64,000 nucleotides of DNA from JBQTKD01 sp052389435. GTDB taxonomy: Bacteria > Actinomycetota > Actinomycetes > Sporichthyales > Sporichthyaceae. The stretch spans positions 1 to 64,000 of the forward strand of contig JBQTIB010000002.1 of assembly GCA_052389435.1 (NCBI GenBank), written 5' to 3'. Position numbers and translations under genes: made by a program. Positions 63,081-64,000 of the stretch are shown here, one piece after another. Positions within the stretch are counted from its first letter, which is position 1. Each line of letters begins with the position of its first letter. The notes under the pieces were generated by a model, which saw nothing but the letters and a program-made list of their open reading frames with translations, was not told where the DNA came from and made no database searches.

Positions 63081-63233
63081 CCACGCCCGAACGTTGTGCG
63101 CCTGGATAAATCGACCTACCCCATTTTGGGTTTCCGTCCATTGTGGCGCGCTCCGAAGCGGCGAAGAGTGAAGGCCTGCGGCCCGGCGCGATGGAGCCCG
63201 GTTGCCCCGAGTCAAGAGGCCTGGAGGTCGGTT

Positions 63234-64000
63234 ATGGAGTTCCTGGAAGCCGTCGGCAGCCGTCGAAGCGTGCGGTGGTTCAAGACCTACGAACCGGTGG
63301 AGCGAGAAAAAATCCAGGAGATCCTCGAGGTCATCCGGTTGACCACCTGCCCCGGCAACCTGCAGCCGTGGCGCGCCATCGTCGTCTACCGCGACGAGCT
63401 CGACGACGACATCCGCGAGGAGCTCCTCAAGGCGGACAACTGGCAGGGCGCCCACGTGCAGGCCCCGGTCTGGATCTACATCTTCGCCGACGTCGAGGCG
63501 GCTCGTCCCGAGCGCTTCGCCGCGAACACCCAGGAACTGATCGAGTGCGGCGCGCTGCCCGGCGCCTACGGGTGGAGCAAGACCCGCATCATCGACGCCA
63601 TCGAACGCGCCGTGGAAACCCCGGCCGGCATGGCCTCCATCCACGAGCTCCTGCACGACCTGCCGCACGAGGCCTCGGCGGCGATCGCCTACGCCGAGAC
63701 CGTCGGCGCGTGCTCGGTCGCGACGCTCGCCGCGGTCAACCAGGGCCTCGGAACCGTCCTGCACATGATCGCCCGTCCGACCTCCCAGGAGCGCGTGCGC
63801 GAGATCCTCGGCGTCCCCGACACCTGGGTTCCCGTGTGGATCCAGCTCGTCGGCTACTCGGCCGAGGACCAGAAGGCCGGTGGGCAACGGCCGCGCAAGC
63901 CGTTCGAGGAGCTCTTCTTCGAGGGCAAGGTCGGCACCCCGTTCGCCCGCGACCCGAAGGTCGTGGAGAAGCTCACCGAGGCCAAGCTCCTGCAGGCGCC
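63234..64000 (+). CDS. Nitroreductase family protein, 3' end outside window
   Basis: At least 255 residues, no stop before the window end. ATG 63234 with GGAGG just upstream. MEFLEAVGSRRSVRWFKTYEPVEREKIQEIL carries the family R-R-S-xR-x-F start for FMN binding; ACSVATLAAVNQGLGTVLHMIA is the second FMN helix region. FMN-dependent oxidoreductase for quinones, nitro compounds or related substrates. Follows the PucR gene after 153 bp with no clear terminator. Confidence 0.88.
   Translation, partial: MEFLEAVGSRRSVRWFKTYEPVEREKIQEILEVIRLTTCPGNLQPWRAIVVYRDELDDDIREELLKADNWQGAHVQAPVWIYIFADVEAARPERFAANTQELIECGALPGAYGWSKTRIIDAIERAVETPAGMASIHELLHDLPHEASAAIAYAETVGACSVATLAAVNQGLGTVLHMIARPTSQERVREILGVPDTWVPVWIQLVGYSAEDQKAGGQRPRKPFEELFFEGKVGTPFARDPKVVEKLTEAKLLQA

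Overview
The window is very GC-rich, almost fully coded, and rich in GTG starts and 4-bp ATGA/GTGA gene overlaps. Together with its gene content this indicates an actinomycete: monomeric isocitrate dehydrogenase, the acyl-CoA carboxylase alpha/beta/epsilon set, a SigE/anti-sigma/TatB/Mrp block, DUF3117, a SCO4848-type membrane protein, an actinobacterial-IHF-like protein and a mycobacterial LpdA-type flavoprotein. The exact genus cannot be read from the sequence. No rRNA, intact tRNA, CRISPR array, transposase or integrase gene was seen.

Layout. 1-9.5 kb is a mirrored block: D-Ala-D-Ala carboxypeptidase, 2H phosphoesterase and trpS occur in one arm (3-2806) and again in exact reverse order and orientation in a diverged second arm (6573-9508). 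The two arms flank a CorC/HlyC-like membrane protein and icd. 9.7-18 kb is nucleoside and deoxyribose-phosphate salvage (M20 hydrolase, cdd, deoA facing deoC, phosphosugar mutase, purine nucleoside phosphorylase) plus LpdA. 18-36.5 kb carries the acyl-CoA carboxylase subunits (alpha at 19 kb; epsilon, beta and biotin ligase at 33-36 kb), an acyl-CoA dehydrogenase, Maf and homogentisate dioxygenase. It also holds a TetR-controlled accessory group with a hydrolase-glycosyltransferase fusion. 36.5-45.3 kb has a two-component system, DNA glycosylase Tag, two tandem secreted paralogues, an enoyl-CoA hydratase, DUF3117 and leucyl aminopeptidase.

45.4-51 kb is the envelope-stress block: O-methyltransferase, sigE behind an ECF-type promoter, anti-sigma factor, tatB, mrp, DUF1003 and an MgtE-N/CBS protein. 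HtrA, which follows rseA in mycobacteria, is absent. 52.9-56 kb is a zinc-limitation ribosome cluster: cysteine-poor L32, L31B, S18, L33, L28 and S14 around a divergent Zur-like palindrome. It also contains a COG0523 protein with no visible P-loop and a second, divergent actinobacterial-IHF-like protein. 56.3-64 kb holds a CitE-like lyase, a decayed SGNH/acyltransferase-like gene without a proper stop, a DUF2332 protein, an ABC-type binding lipoprotein, a PucR regulator and a nitroreductase cut by the window end.

Most novel signals: the diverged inverted three-gene duplication, in which one carboxypeptidase has KTG changed to KPG; the IHF-like gene inside the Zur-type ribosomal operon; a dispersed long palindrome seen twice between genes; and the hydrolase-glycosyltransferase fusion with its paired TetR-type operators.
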